Notes: a model not told the origin generated them from the letters alone. A stretch of 64,000 bases of DNA from Candidatus Eremiobacteraceae bacterium (GCA_035710745.1 DASTCX010000025.1:1-64000); one strand, 5' to 3'. Counted from the stretch's first letter, positions 51,014 to 59,977 are shown. A program made the numbers and translations.

Positions 51014-51409
51014 TTAGTCGTCGGCGTATTTGAGCGCGAGCGCTTGCTTGAGGACCTTGAGCCCCAGGAGCGCACATTTCAGCCGCGCGGCTGAAATCGA
51101 AATCCCGAGATTCTCCAACACGGCCTCTTTGCCGATCGCGTCGATCTCGTCGATCCTCTTGCCCTTGATGCTCTCCGTCAGCAGTGATGCCGACGCCTGC
51201 GAGATCGCGCAGCCTCTGCCCTTGAACTTGACGTCTTCGACGACGCCGTCGTGGATGCGCAAGTCCATGCGGATCTTGTCGCCGCATAGCGGATTGAGAT
51301 CCTCGAACGAGGCATCGGGTTGTTCGAGCGTGCCGGCGTTGCGCGGATTGCGATAGTGGTCGAGGATGAAGTCGCGATAAAGCGAGTCCATTCCGGAGAA
51401 GTCGTTCAT
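51014..51409 (-). CDS. sufU: Fe-S cluster scaffold/zinc-transfer protein SufU
   Basis: This 131-residue IscU-like protein has the three expected cysteines: NPLCGDKIRMDL (Cys42), KGRGCAISQASASLLTES (Cys67) and RLKCALLGLKVLKQAL (Cys112). The 18-22 residue insert between the second and third is of the SufU (Gram-positive) kind. It receives sulfur from SufS. The start ATG overlaps the sufS stop. The ATG at 51391 (MDSLYRDF) is the more conserved start and may be the real one. Confidence 0.93.
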   Translation of the reverse strand: MNDFSGMDSLYRDFILDHYRNPRNAGTLEQPDASFEDLNPLCGDKIRMDLRIHDGVVEDVKFKGRGCAISQASASLLTESIKGKRIDEIDAIGKEAVLENLGISISAARLKCALLGLKVLKQALALKYADD

Positions 51410-52665
51410 GCGATCTTGAAGATCGCCTTCGCCTTCTCGATCCCCGCGATGAGCGCGTCGACTTCGGCCGGCGTGTTGTAGAGGTAGAACGAGGCGCGCG
51501 CCGTCGCCGGCACGTCGAGCCGTTCCATGAGCGGCTGGTTGCAGTGGTGACCGGCGCGGACGCAGATGCCTTCGCTGTCGAGGATCGTCGCGAGGTCGTG
51601 CGCGTGGATGTCGCCGACCGTCAGCGAAATGACTCCGGTGCGGTGCTCCATGCCCGGCCCGTACAGTTTGACGTTCGACACGTCGCGCAAGCGCTTGAGC
51701 GCGTATTCGGCCAACTCCAGCTCGTAGCGATGGATGCGGTCCATACCGATCGCCGTCAAGTAGTCGACGGCTGCGCCGAAGCCCACCGCTTCTGCGATGG
51801 CCGGCGTGCCGGCTTCGAACCGCGCGGGAATGCCTGCGTACGTCGACGACTCGAGGCGCACGACGCCGATCATACCGCCGCCCGCCATGAACGGCGGCAT
51901 CGCTTCGAGCAGCTCGCGGCGGCCCCAGAGGATGCCGACACCCGTCGGCCCGAGCATCTTGTGCGCGGAGAACGCGACGAAATCGCTCCCCCAAGCGGCG
52001 ACGTCGACGGGCATGCGCGGCACCGCTTGGCACGCATCGACGACGCTGACCGCTCCGGCCGCGCGCGCGCGCGCAGACAGGAACGCGACATCGTTGACCG
52101 TCCCAAGCGTATTGCTCACCGCCGTGAACGCGAAGAGTTTCGCACCGTCGAGCAGCCGGTCGAGATCGCGCAGATCGAGCAATCCGTCGTCCGTCACGCG
52201 GACGAAGCGGAGCGTCGCACCCGTTTGCTGCGCAAGTATCTGCCAGGGCACGAGATTGGAGTGATGCTCCATCTCCGTGACGACGATCGCATCGCCGCGA
52301 CGGATATTCGTCCGGCCCCATGAGTACGCGACGAGGTTGATGCCCTCGGTCGCGTTGCGGACGTAGATGCATTCCTCGACCTCGCGCGCGCCGATGAAGC
52401 GTGCGATCTTCCGACGCGCCTCTTCGTACGCTTCGGTCGCGAGCTCGCTGATATGGTAGACTCCGCGATGGATGTTCGCGTGATAGCGCCGATAGTAGTC
52501 GTCCATCGCGTCGATGACTTGGATGGGCTTTTGCGACGAAGCAGCGCTATCGAGGAAGACGAGCGGCTTGCCGTGCGGGCGCTCTTTGAGGATGGGGAAC
52601 TCGGAGCGGATGCGCGCGACGTCGGTCTGCGTCAGCGTCGGTGTCGAGGAAGGTGCCAACGCCAC
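51406..52665 (-). CDS. sufS: Cysteine desulfurase SufS
   Basis: This 419-residue PLP enzyme releases sulfur from cysteine as persulfide. It shows FLDSAASSQKPIQVIDAM, IVVTEMEHHSNLVPWQ, the PLP lysine in FVAFSAHKMLGPTGVG and the catalytic Cys in GICVRAGHHCNQPLM. Length and motifs are those of group II desulfurases that work with SufU or SufE. It overlaps sufU and lies 2 bp after the Rieske gene. Confidence 0.96.
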   Translation of the reverse strand: MALAPSSTPTLTQTDVARIRSEFPILKERPHGKPLVFLDSAASSQKPIQVIDAMDDYYRRYHANIHRGVYHISELATEAYEEARRKIARFIGAREVEECIYVRNATEGINLVAYSWGRTNIRRGDAIVVTEMEHHSNLVPWQILAQQTGATLRFVRVTDDGLLDLRDLDRLLDGAKLFAFTAVSNTLGTVNDVAFLSARARAAGAVSVVDACQAVPRMPVDVAAWGSDFVAFSAHKMLGPTGVGILWGRRELLEAMPPFMAGGGMIGVVRLESSTYAGIPARFEAGTPAIAEAVGFGAAVDYLTAIGMDRIHRYELELAEYALKRLRDVSNVKLYGPGMEHRTGVISLTVGDIHAHDLATILDSEGICVRAGHHCNQPLMERLDVPATARASFYLYNTPAEVDALIAGIEKAKAIFKIA

Positions 52666-52667
52666 GA

Positions 52668-52988
52668 TCAGACCTCCACCGAGATCGAGCCGTCGTCCGC
52701 AACGGAAACCTTATAAGAACGCACGGGCCGAACCGCTGGTAGGCGAGTCGGCCTACCGGTCGTCACGTCGAAGCGCGCACCGTGGCGCGGACATTCGATC
52801 TCTTGACCGATGAGCTCGCCCTGGTCGAGCGGACCGCGGTCGTGGGTGCACTCGTCGTCGATCGCATAGAACTTGCCGTCGTAGTTGCACAAAGCGATGC
52901 GGCGGCCGCCGGCTTCGACGACTTTCACCGTGCCGACGGGCACGTCTTCAACGCGGGCGACCGCGACGAGTTCGGCCACGAAGGTCAA
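52668..52988 (-). CDS. Rieske-type 2Fe-2S ferredoxin in the suf operon
   Basis: This 106-residue protein has the two Rieske motifs DDECTHDRGPLDQG (CxH) and CPRHGARFDVTTGRP (CxxH). It resembles the ferredoxin components of dioxygenases or nitrite reductase small subunits. Its position between sufD and sufS, overlapping sufD, suggests it supplies electrons for cluster assembly or is itself a client. The start ATG at 52988 overlaps the sufD stop. Confidence 0.92.
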   Translation of the reverse strand: MTFVAELVAVARVEDVPVGTVKVVEAGGRRIALCNYDGKFYAIDDECTHDRGPLDQGELIGQEIECPRHGARFDVTTGRPTRLPAVRPVRSYKVSVADDGSISVEV

Positions 52989-54205
52989 TGCGCTCCAAGC
53001 CGCTCGACATGCGGTGCGACCATCTTCGCGAGACCTGCCGTCACTCGCTCGTCACCGACCTTGTGGAAGACCTCCTGGAAAAACCCTTCGACGATCAAGC
53101 GCGACGCGGTATCCGTGTCGAGCCCGCGGCTGCGCAGATAGAAGAGCTGCTCGTCATCGACCGGTCCTATCGTCGCGCCGTGCGTGCAGCGCGCGACGTC
53201 GTCGATGAGGATCTCGAGCTTCGGCTCGGTATCGGCGCGCGCGCCTTCGGCCAAGAGAAGATTGCGATTCGCCTGGTATGCCTCGCTACGCGGTGCGTCT
53301 TTGCCGATCGAGATGGTGCCGGTGTAGGTCGAATGCGAGCGGTCGTCGAGCGCGCTCTTGAAGAGCAGATCGCTGCGCGTGTCCGGCGCCCGGTGGCCCT
53401 GAAGCGTGTGGAAATCGAATTGCTGGTCGCCTTCGCCGAACACGAGCCCGAGCATGTCGCTCTCGGCGCCTTGCCCGACAAGCTCGACCTCGACGTCAGC
53501 GCGTGACACGCGGCCGCCCATGGCAAAATTCAGCATGACGAGTTTGGCGTCGCGCCCGACACGTGCACGTTGATGCGACATCGAAACGGACCGGCGATCG
53601 TCGTCCTGGACATGTGCGTACGTGAGGTGAGCCCCATCGCCCACGATCAAGTCGACGACCGAAGGCACGGGCAAACCCCCGTCCGAGTGGGTGTCAACCA
53701 GAGACAGTCTTGCGTCCTTGCCCAGTACCACGAGTAGCCGCGGGTACGGTCCGCCCATCCAGCCGAGTCGCACGGGCTCCGAGACCTCGACGCCATCGGG
53801 CACGTATACGAAACTGCCGATTTTCCACGCGGCTTCAGCAAGCGCGGAATACTTGCCGATGCTCAGACCGGCGTGTACGTGCGACCATGCTTCTCTGACG
53901 ACGTTTTCGAAACGACCGAGCCCTTCGACGCGAAGCTGTCCAACGACAACGCCATGTTGAACATCGACATCGGCCAACGTTTTCCAGCCAGGACTCGCCG
54001 GCTGCGGCGGCACGAATTCAAATGCCAGGCCGGAAAGGTCGGTACGCCTCCAACCTTCGGAGCGCTCCGTCGGAGACGGCAGCGACTGGAAGCGATCGAA
54101 CGCAGCGAGCCGATTTTCGAGCAGCCACGCAGGTTCTTTGTCCGCGGCCGACGCGGCCTCGATCGCCGTTCGATCGAGCGTATGCTTCGAGACAGTCTGC
54201 GCCAC
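52985..54205 (-). CDS. sufD: Fe-S assembly scaffold subunit SufD
   Basis: This 406-residue partner of SufB and SufC has a beta-helix core with ARVGRDAKLVMLNFAMGG, QQFDFHTLQGHRAPDTRSDL, SHSTYTGTISIGKDAPRSEA and the C-terminal CTHGATIGPVDDEQLFYLRS, the usual SufD signature (C/H near the SufB interface). The N-terminal half is less conserved. It starts 3 bp after sufB. Confidence 0.94.
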   Translation of the reverse strand: MAQTVSKHTLDRTAIEAASAADKEPAWLLENRLAAFDRFQSLPSPTERSEGWRRTDLSGLAFEFVPPQPASPGWKTLADVDVQHGVVVGQLRVEGLGRFENVVREAWSHVHAGLSIGKYSALAEAAWKIGSFVYVPDGVEVSEPVRLGWMGGPYPRLLVVLGKDARLSLVDTHSDGGLPVPSVVDLIVGDGAHLTYAHVQDDDRRSVSMSHQRARVGRDAKLVMLNFAMGGRVSRADVEVELVGQGAESDMLGLVFGEGDQQFDFHTLQGHRAPDTRSDLLFKSALDDRSHSTYTGTISIGKDAPRSEAYQANRNLLLAEGARADTEPKLEILIDDVARCTHGATIGPVDDEQLFYLRSRGLDTDTASRLIVEGFFQEVFHKVGDERVTAGLAKMVAPHVERLGAH

Positions 54206-54208
54206 GCT

Positions 54209-55621
54209 CTAACCGACCGAGCCTTCCATTTCGAGCGCGATGAGCCGGTTGAGCTCGACCGCGTACTCCATCGGCAATTCCTTGACGAACGGCTCGAAGA
54301 AACCGTTGACGATCATCGTCGTCGCCTCGACTTCGGTGAGACCGCGGCTCATGACGTAGAAGAGCTGCTCCTCGCCGACTTTCGAGACGGTCGCCTCATG
54401 CTCGATGCGAACGTCCTTCTCGTCGATCTCCATCGTCGGATACGTGTCCGAGCGCGACTCCGCGTCCATGAGGAGTGCGTCGCAGCGCACGTTGGACTTG
54501 ACGCCGTGGCAGCCTTCATAGACCTTTACGAGACCGCGGTACGTCGTGCGGCCGCCGCCCTTGCTCACCGACTTGCTCGTGATGATCGACGTCGTGTCAG
54601 GCGCTGCGTGTACCATCTTCGAGCCGGCGTCCTGATGCTGACCGTTCGCCGCGTAAGCGATCGAAAGGACTTCGCCCTTCGCGCCTTCTCCCATGAGGTA
54701 GACCGATGGGTACTTCATCGTCAGCTTCGAGCCGATGTTGCCGTCGACCCATTCGACGTGCGCGTTCTTCTGCGCGAGCGCGCGCTTCGTCACGAGGTTG
54801 AAGATGTTCTTGTACCAGTTCTGGATCGTCGTGTAGCGGATGTGCGCGCCTTCCTTGGCGATGAGCTCGACGACCGCCGAGTGCAGCGAGTTGCTCGAAT
54901 ACGTCGGCGCCGTGCACCCTTCGATGTAGTGGACGAACGAGCCGGGCTCGGCGATGATGAGCGTCCGCTCGAACTGGCCCATACTCTCGGCGTTGATGCG
55001 GAAGTACGCCTGGAGCGGCACCGACACGTGGACGCCCGGAGGCACCCAGATGAACGAGCCGCCCGACCACACCGCTGAGTTGAGCGCCGAAAACTTGTTG
55101 TCCGCAGGCGGGATGACCGTCGCGAAGTGCTCGCGGACGATGTCTTCATGCTCTCGCAAACCGGTGTCCATATCGGAGAAGAACACGCCTTGCTCTTCGA
55201 GGTCCTTGCGGATCGAGTGGTAGACGACTTCCGAGTCGTACTGCGCGGTGACGCCCCCCAAGAACTTGCGCTCGGCTTCAGGGATGCCGAGACGGTCGAA
55301 CGTCCGCTTGATGTCCTCGGGAACTTCTTCCCACGTCTTGCCCTCGACGTCGGACGCGCGCATATAATAGAAGATGTCATCGAAGTGGATCTCGCCGAGC
55401 AAGTCGAGATTCGCCCACGGTGGCATTTGCTTCGCGAAGAAGATATCGAGCGACTTGTGGCGGAACTCGCGCATCCACTGCGGCTCGTTCTTCATCACCG
55501 AGATCTGCTCGACGATGTCGTGATCGATGCCCTTGCGCGCCTTGAACGCGTAGCTCGCTGTTTGGTCGTGGAACCCGTAGCGGTAGTCTTTGTCGACGAG
55601 TTCCGTCTGCTTGATGGCCAT
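54209..55621 (-). CDS. sufB: Fe-S assembly scaffold subunit SufB
   Basis: This 470-residue scaffold has [77 protein letters not shown] and [20 protein letters not shown], all standard SufB blocks. The Cys in EGCTAP and the Cys in [19 protein letters not shown] are candidate sulfur acceptors. Start ATG 55621, 7 bp after sufC. Length is typical. Confidence 0.96.
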   Translation of the reverse strand: MAIKQTELVDKDYRYGFHDQTASYAFKARKGIDHDIVEQISVMKNEPQWMREFRHKSLDIFFAKQMPPWANLDLLGEIHFDDIFYYMRASDVEGKTWEEVPEDIKRTFDRLGIPEAERKFLGGVTAQYDSEVVYHSIRKDLEEQGVFFSDMDTGLREHEDIVREHFATVIPPADNKFSALNSAVWSGGSFIWVPPGVHVSVPLQAYFRINAESMGQFERTLIIAEPGSFVHYIEGCTAPTYSSNSLHSAVVELIAKEGAHIRYTTIQNWYKNIFNLVTKRALAQKNAHVEWVDGNIGSKLTMKYPSVYLMGEGAKGEVLSIAYAANGQHQDAGSKMVHAAPDTTSIITSKSVSKGGGRTTYRGLVKVYEGCHGVKSNVRCDALLMDAESRSDTYPTMEIDEKDVRIEHEATVSKVGEEQLFYVMSRGLTEVEATTMIVNGFFEPFVKELPMEYAVELNRLIALEMEGSVG

Positions 55622-55628
55622 GAAAACT

Positions 55629-56390
55629 TTAGGCCCCCACGAGATCTTTGGTGAACGGGTCGTATCCGCCGCTTTCGAGCCGCTCTGCAAGCTCGAAGCC
55701 GCCCTCTTGGACGATCTGACCCTTGACGAGGACGTGCACGACGTCCGGCTTGACGTAGTTGAGGATGCGCTGGTAGTGGGTGATGAGCAACACCGCATGC
55801 TCGGGCGAACGATATGCCTCGATGCCCGCAGCGATGACCTTGAGCGCGTCGATGTCGAGACCGGAATCGGTCTCGTCGAGGATCGCGAGCGTCGGCTTGA
55901 GGACGAGCATCTGCATCATCTCGAGCCGCTTCTTCTCGCCTCCGGAGAAACCGTCGTTGACGTAGCGGCCGAGCACGGCCGGATCCATCTTGAGGCGCTT
56001 CGTCGCGTCGTCGAGCAGCGATTTGAATTTCGCCGGCGTCAGCGGCGCCGCGCCTTTGTGGCGCGCCATGAGCGTGTTGCGCATGAAGTTCGCGACGCTG
56101 ACTCCCGGAACGGACGAGGGATACTGGAAGCACAGGAACATGCCGGCGAGCGACCGCGCGTCGGGCGACATCTCCAGGATGTCGCGACCTTCGAAGCGCG
56201 CGACGCCGCGCGTGATGCGGTACTTCGGATGCCCCATGAGCGCCAGAGAAAGCGAGCTCTTGCCGGACCCATTCGGGCCCATGAGCGCATGGACGGACCC
56301 ACGCTCGATCGTCAGGTCGATGCCGCGGATGATTTCCGTCTCGCCGACGCTCACGTGAAGGTCTTTGAGCTCGAGGATCAGGTCTGCCAT
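55629..56390 (-). CDS. sufC: Fe-S assembly ATPase SufC
   Basis: This 253-residue ABC-type ATPase drives the SufBCD complex. Walker A is [10 protein letters not shown], the signature is [12 protein letters not shown], Walker B is [16 protein letters not shown] and the switch His is in LITHYQR. The LDETDSGLD sequence is diagnostic for SufC. A strong GAGAGGAACG RBS precedes ATG 56390. It is the first gene of the minus-strand suf operon, opposite to the usual sufB-first order. Confidence 0.96.
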   Translation of the reverse strand: MADLILELKDLHVSVGETEIIRGIDLTIERGSVHALMGPNGSGKSSLSLALMGHPKYRITRGVARFEGRDILEMSPDARSLAGMFLCFQYPSSVPGVSVANFMRNTLMARHKGAAPLTPAKFKSLLDDATKRLKMDPAVLGRYVNDGFSGGEKKRLEMMQMLVLKPTLAILDETDSGLDIDALKVIAAGIEAYRSPEHAVLLITHYQRILNYVKPDVVHVLVKGQIVQEGGFELAERLESGGYDPFTKDLVGA

Positions 56391-56436
56391 CGTTCCTCTC
56401 AAAAGCCGGGACACTCGGCCCGGCGGCTGGTCTCCT

Positions 56437-56517
56437 TATATCTTACGTTATATCTTACGTTTGTTCGGCCGAGATAGTCAAGATTACTGTTGATTATCTT
56501 TGTCACTCTGGTATACT
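56437..56517. promoter_or_regulatory. Divergent sufC / sufR promoter region with tandem and inverted repeats
   Basis: For sufC (minus) a -35 TTGACT (56481-56476) is followed after 18 bases by TAAGAT (56457-56452). For sufR (plus) a -35 TTGATT (56490-56495) is followed after 16 bases by TATACT (56512-56517). A perfect 12-bp tandem duplication, TATATCTTACGT twice (56437-56460), overlaps the sufC -10. AAGAT-N11-ATCTT (56480-56500) overlaps both -35 boxes. These are good candidates for SufR binding sites. Confidence 0.6.
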
Positions 56518-56530
56518 TTAAACACAAGAT

Positions 56531-57193
56531 ATGCGCGAGGACGCCTTTTTCCAGACCACCCGCGGCCGGGTGCTAGAATCGCTCAAACGACGGGGCGGAT
56601 CGACTGCCGCCGAGCTCGCTGCCGAGCACGGCTTGACCGTCAATGGCGTCCGCCAGCACCTGAGCCGTCTCGAGAGCGAGGGCCTGATCGCGGAAGGCCA
56701 GACGCGGCGCGGCCGAACGAAACCGAGCGTCGTCTATTCCGTGACGCACGCCGGTGAGCGCCTCTTCCCGCAGCGCTACGACGTTCTCCTGAACGCCGTT
56801 CTTCACGAGCTCCAGCTCGAGGACGGGAACGATCGGATCACCGCGCTCTTCAAACGTATCGGCGAACGCTCGGCACGGAAATACGCCGGACGATTCGAAG
56901 GCAAAGCGTTACCCGAGCGCGTCGATGAAGTGACGAAGATATTGCGCGAGCAAGGCGTCGTGGCGGATTGCACGCAGGAAGAAGGCGGTTACGTCATCCG
57001 CGAGCACAATTGCCCGTTCAAAGAGACTGCCGGCGCGCACCCGCAAGTGTGCACGGTCGTCCACACGCTCATGAGCGAAGTGCTGCCGGCGAAGGCGGAG
57101 CAGCGCAGCTCGATCGCCAAAGGCGACGCCGTCTGCGAGTTCCACATACCTTCAGGCAACGACGCATCCGGAGAATCATATGGACTTTCCTAA
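56531..57193 (+). CDS. sufR: SufR-type Fe-S-sensing transcriptional repressor
   Basis: This 220-residue regulator has an N-terminal winged helix (GSTAAELAAEHGLTVNGVRQ, LSRLESEGLIAEGQTRRGRT). A C-terminal part carries cysteines in VADCTQEEGGYVIREHNCPF, HPQVCTVVH and DAVCEFHI. Four spaced Cys residues match SufR proteins, which hold an Fe-S cluster and repress suf when clusters are plentiful. It is divergent from sufC and overlaps the NifU-like gene by 14 bases. The ATG lies 13 bases after the likely -10, leaving a very short leader. Confidence 0.88.
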   Translation: MREDAFFQTTRGRVLESLKRRGGSTAAELAAEHGLTVNGVRQHLSRLESEGLIAEGQTRRGRTKPSVVYSVTHAGERLFPQRYDVLLNAVLHELQLEDGNDRITALFKRIGERSARKYAGRFEGKALPERVDEVTKILREQGVVADCTQEEGGYVIREHNCPFKETAGAHPQVCTVVHTLMSEVLPAKAEQRSSIAKGDAVCEFHIPSGNDASGESYGLS

Positions 57194-57587
57194 ATTCCAA
57201 GAGCTCGTCACGAACCGCGCCGGCTTCGCGCAGATGCCCGATCCGACGGCCACGGGCGAGTACTTCTCCGACTCATGCGGCGACATGTACACGTTCTATC
57301 TCAAGATCGATCCGCCCGGTCATATCAAAGACATCTCGTACTTCACGACCGGTTGCGGGTTTGGCGTCGCCACGGCTGCGATCGTCACGGAGTTAGCGAA
57401 GGGCAAGACGGTCGACGAAGCCGCTTCGATCACCGAGGCCGATATAGAAGGCTATCTCGGAGGATACCCGGAGCGCAAGAAAGACTATCCGACGCGCGTT
57501 TTGGAAGCGCTGCACGTCGCGATTGATAACTATCGCAAGGCCGCTGCTCCGACGACTGCGGCAGAAAGTTTCGCCAAGCTCGACTAG
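57180..57587 (+). CDS. NifU/IscU N-terminal-like protein lacking the third cysteine
   Basis: This 135-residue protein has EYFSDSCGDMYTFYLKI (Cys33) and YFTTGCGFGVATAAIVTELA (Cys59). The usual ladder KGKTVDEAASITEADIEGYL follows, then GGYPERKKDYPTRVLEALHV where the third Cys of IscU/NifU should be, but His and Ala are found there instead. It is therefore a scaffold relative with two of three ligands, perhaps a carrier or trafficking protein. Its position after sufR ties it to cluster biogenesis. The start overlaps the sufR end. Confidence 0.82.
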   Translation: MDFPKFQELVTNRAGFAQMPDPTATGEYFSDSCGDMYTFYLKIDPPGHIKDISYFTTGCGFGVATAAIVTELAKGKTVDEAASITEADIEGYLGGYPERKKDYPTRVLEALHVAIDNYRKAAAPTTAAESFAKLD

Positions 57588-57779
57588 AGCGCAAACCCCT
57601 TTTCCGCGATAATCTCCGTGTCATACACATGCCACGTTGTATGAAACGTCGCACGCTTCGCTCACACGTTTGTTCTTCACCGTAACAATTAAGGTTAGCG
57701 TGGTGTAATCTTTATACGAGAACCAAACGGTTCACGCCAACGTTACAACTTCAGCGAGCGCTAAGCTCGCCCACATAAA
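57588..57779. other. Intergenic 192 bp before a STAS gene
   Basis: No open reading frame is supported. The AT-richer section ~57680-57735 (CGTAACAATTAAGGTTAGCG.., ..CTTTATACGAG) may hold a promoter, but no consensus pair is clear. GCGAGCGCTAAGCTCGC (57753-57769) forms a small hairpin only 10 bases before the STAS start, which otherwise has no RBS. Confidence 0.4.
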
Positions 57780-58184
57780 ATGGCAATGGACATGCAACAA
57801 CTCGAACATAGCGCAGCTGGTCGTAAACGCGGACGCCGTCGTGTCATTCCGACGGATCAGATCCTCGTCGGCGAGCGCCTCGACGCACAATCGGCAAAAC
57901 GTTTCGCGCGCTCGATGTCGAGACTCGTCGAATCAGGCTCGCGCGATTGCATCATCGATCTCTCGAAGACCGAAGCGGTCGATTCGTCGGGCTTCGGCTC
58001 GCTCATCGCCGCCGTCCGCAAGATCGGCGACATCGGCGGTGTCGTCGCGATCGTCTGCAGCAACACTACCGTCCGCCGGCTATTCGAAGTCGCCGGCCTC
58101 ACCCGTTTCGTCCCGGTCGTCCCCCGCATCGAAGACGCGCGCCTGCTCCTGAGCGCAAGCGCCCGAGCCGCGCTCGCCTCGTAG
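57780..58184 (+). CDS. STAS-domain protein (anti-sigma-factor antagonist type)
   Basis: This 134-residue protein has an Arg/Lys-rich N-terminus and a STAS domain with the phosphorylation-site segment CIIDLSKTEAVDSSGFGSLI. SSG here corresponds to the regulatory Ser of SpoIIAA/RsbV. AVRKIGDIGGVVAIVCSNTT and LFEVAGLTRFVPVVPRIEDA complete the fold. It would bind or be phosphorylated by an anti-sigma kinase, but none is encoded nearby. A second STAS gene lies at 62846. Confidence 0.85.
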   Translation: MAMDMQQLEHSAAGRKRGRRRVIPTDQILVGERLDAQSAKRFARSMSRLVESGSRDCIIDLSKTEAVDSSGFGSLIAAVRKIGDIGGVVAIVCSNTTVRRLFEVAGLTRFVPVVPRIEDARLLLSASARAALAS

Positions 58185-58197
58185 CGAGCGGTCCGCC

Positions 58198-58368
58198 ATG
58201 GCCACCGGCATCAAGATATTCCCGAGCCTCGAAGAAGCGCAGGCTGCCGGATTCACGCTCTACGAAAAGCGGCCCGACGGCTTTCTCGTGCGCCGCGACG
58301 ACGGCCATTCGTTCGCGCTCGCGCTCGTTATCACCGAACCGCCGGCCGACGAGAAACCGCAAGAATAG
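58198..58368 (+). CDS. Tiny unknown protein, 56 residues, downstream of STAS gene
   Basis: ATG 58198 opens 14 bases after the STAS stop, with GAGCGGT as a weak RBS. The product reads MATGIKIFPSLEEAQAAGFT .. LYEKRPDGFLVRRDDG, a strand-helix-hairpin look, and ends in ADEKPQE. A perfect hairpin terminator with a T-run follows 30 bases after the stop, so the two genes end together. No family is recognised. The regular codon use and tight placement make it likely real. Confidence 0.6.
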   Translation: MATGIKIFPSLEEAQAAGFTLYEKRPDGFLVRRDDGHSFALALVITEPPADEKPQE

Positions 58369-58398
58369 TTCGTTCGACTTCGCCACCCGTACCCGCAA

Positions 58399-58432
58399 AT
58401 CGCACGCGCCAAGGCGCGTGCGATCGTTTTTT
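58399..58432 (+). terminator. Intrinsic terminator after the STAS pair
   Basis: ATCGCACGCGCC (58399-58410) and GGCGCGTGCGAT (58413-58424) are perfect complements around AA (the apical pair must open), followed by CGTTTTTT (58425-58432). The T-run overlaps the stop codon of the convergent gene. Confidence 0.9.
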
Positions 58433-59498
58433 ATTGGGCGAACGCGATGCCGCTCGGCAGCGTTCCAAGAACGAGCTTGCGATTGGGCCCGAGAATGGTC
58501 CCTCCGTTCTTTTGATTGGCTTGCATCAAATAGAGATCGCCGGTCGTCGGGTCAAACGCAGCGCCGAGGAATCTCGTCCTATCACCCGCCCTGCCTAGCT
58601 GCTGCCCCAAAGTGAACGGCGGCTCCAAGCTGACGGAATAGGCTTCTTGGTTGCAGCAGCCGCGTACGACCACGACGGCTTCGTTGGTCGCTGGATCGGT
58701 GCCGAGAAAGAAAGCTGCCGGACGACAGCAGTGGTGTAGACCCACCTCTTCCTTCGATATGATCGAATCGGTCGATGCATCGATGGCGATAATCGTTTGC
58801 TGCCGGGTCCCGGCTAGGACATATAAACCGTCCGAACTCGCCACTAAACTGATCGGGTCGCAGTTGTTTTGCTGGCGGCATTTCCCAGCCGCAATACTCT
58901 TACGTTGTATTCCCGTGACCGTATCGATGACCGCGATGCTGTTCGTGTCCGGCTCGCCGACGTAGAGCCGATGAAACGCTGCCGAATAGGCGATACCGCT
59001 CGTACTGGCACCGACGTCGATGGTCTTGACGACCGCCTTTTGTACTGTGGAGATCTCGGATACGAAATTGCTGCTAAAGCCGCCCGCGGCGTAGATGCGA
59101 TCGCCCCGGCCGGCGGTCGCGCCACCACCTACGGTGTCCGGCACGGAGATTGTGCCGGCTAGTCTGTTGCCTGCAACGTTGAAGATGATGAGCGACGTCC
59201 CCGAGTGCGATTCGAGGTAGGCGAGAGGTCTATTCGGATCGATGAGTACTCCGGTAATCTGGTCGCCGACGTCGAAAATGTTCTTGATTGTAAGGCTGGC
59301 CGGGTCGACCGCGGCGATGGCGCTCAATGCGGGGAGCGTGACCACCAGCTCGGGCGATGGACTCGGGGCCGGGGCTCCTCGGACCGATCGTTCAAGAACC
59401 GTTACGGGGCGGACCGCCGTCGTCGCGGAACATCCGACGACCAAAATTGCAAGGACCGCGGCTACTGACAACAGCACCGATGATGAGAACGGACGCAT
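58431..59498 (-). CDS. Lipoprotein with YVTN-type beta-propeller repeats
   Basis: This 355-residue protein has a lipoprotein signal (LLSVAAVLAILVVG followed by Cys, residue ~23). The mature part is made of propeller blades: LSAIAAVDPASLTIKNIF, GVLIDPNRPLAYLESHSG, GIAYSAAFHRLYVGEPDTNS and LVASSDGLYVLAGTRQQT. Two Cys clusters (KCRQQNNC, LHHCCRP, RGCCNQE) are unusual and could bind a metal. The function is unknown; such proteins often act as binding platforms or quinoprotein-like folds. Confidence 0.7.
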   Translation of the reverse strand: MRPFSSSVLLSVAAVLAILVVGCSATTAVRPVTVLERSVRGAPAPSPSPELVVTLPALSAIAAVDPASLTIKNIFDVGDQITGVLIDPNRPLAYLESHSGTSLIIFNVAGNRLAGTISVPDTVGGGATAGRGDRIYAAGGFSSNFVSEISTVQKAVVKTIDVGASTSGIAYSAAFHRLYVGEPDTNSIAVIDTVTGIQRKSIAAGKCRQQNNCDPISLVASSDGLYVLAGTRQQTIIAIDASTDSIISKEEVGLHHCCRPAAFFLGTDPATNEAVVVVRGCCNQEAYSVSLEPPFTLGQQLGRAGDRTRFLGAAFDPTTGDLYLMQANQKNGGTILGPNRKLVLGTLPSGIAFAQ

Positions 59499-59584
59499 GG
59501 CAGTATCTCCCGCAAGCGAGCTTTGGGCCGCGGTTCTTCGGAAAGGCGGTTTGGGCTCCTTCGGTCAGAGATGTCTTGACGCGA

Positions 59585-59977
59585 CTAGCAAGCGCTTCTT
59601 TGGTTCGGTGTCGAGACGCGCGTCTCTAATCGTCCGGCTGGACCGGCGAGAATCTCGCCAGTCGTCGGATCGACAACGTAGTCCGGCATGTTGATCACAG
59701 ATGAGGCCATGAAGCCACGCCCGCCGCTGCATAGCTGGTCCTGTCTGATCTCGAACACAGCCACTCCACCCTCGTAAGGCATCCAACGAACGCCGGGTCT
59801 TTCGTCAATGGGCAACCGAGCGACGATCGCTGACACGATGCCTCGAAGGCGAGGCGTGAGATGCTGTGTTGCAAAATCGCTTTTCGTCGGGCGCAAGAAG
59901 TGCGGCCAGATGTGCTCGACGCTTGGCTGCGGAGTCTTGTGCGAATCTCGTTCGCTCGCAGGCATGCCTTTGACCAC
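59585..59977 (-). CDS. Hypothetical protein
   Basis: This ORF encodes up to 130 residues, with a second Met at position 5. A middle section (PRLRGIVSAIVARLPIDERP, GVRWMPYEGGVAVFEIRQDQ) looks like real protein, followed by NMPDYVVDPTTGEILAGPAG. No signal peptide or known motif. The gene stands 68 bp from the HD-GYP protein's end, same strand. Whether it is expressed is uncertain. Confidence 0.4.
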   Translation of the reverse strand: MVKGMPASERDSHKTPQPSVEHIWPHFLRPTKSDFATQHLTPRLRGIVSAIVARLPIDERPGVRWMPYEGGVAVFEIRQDQLCSGGRGFMASSVINMPDYVVDPTTGEILAGPAGRLETRVSTPNQRSAC

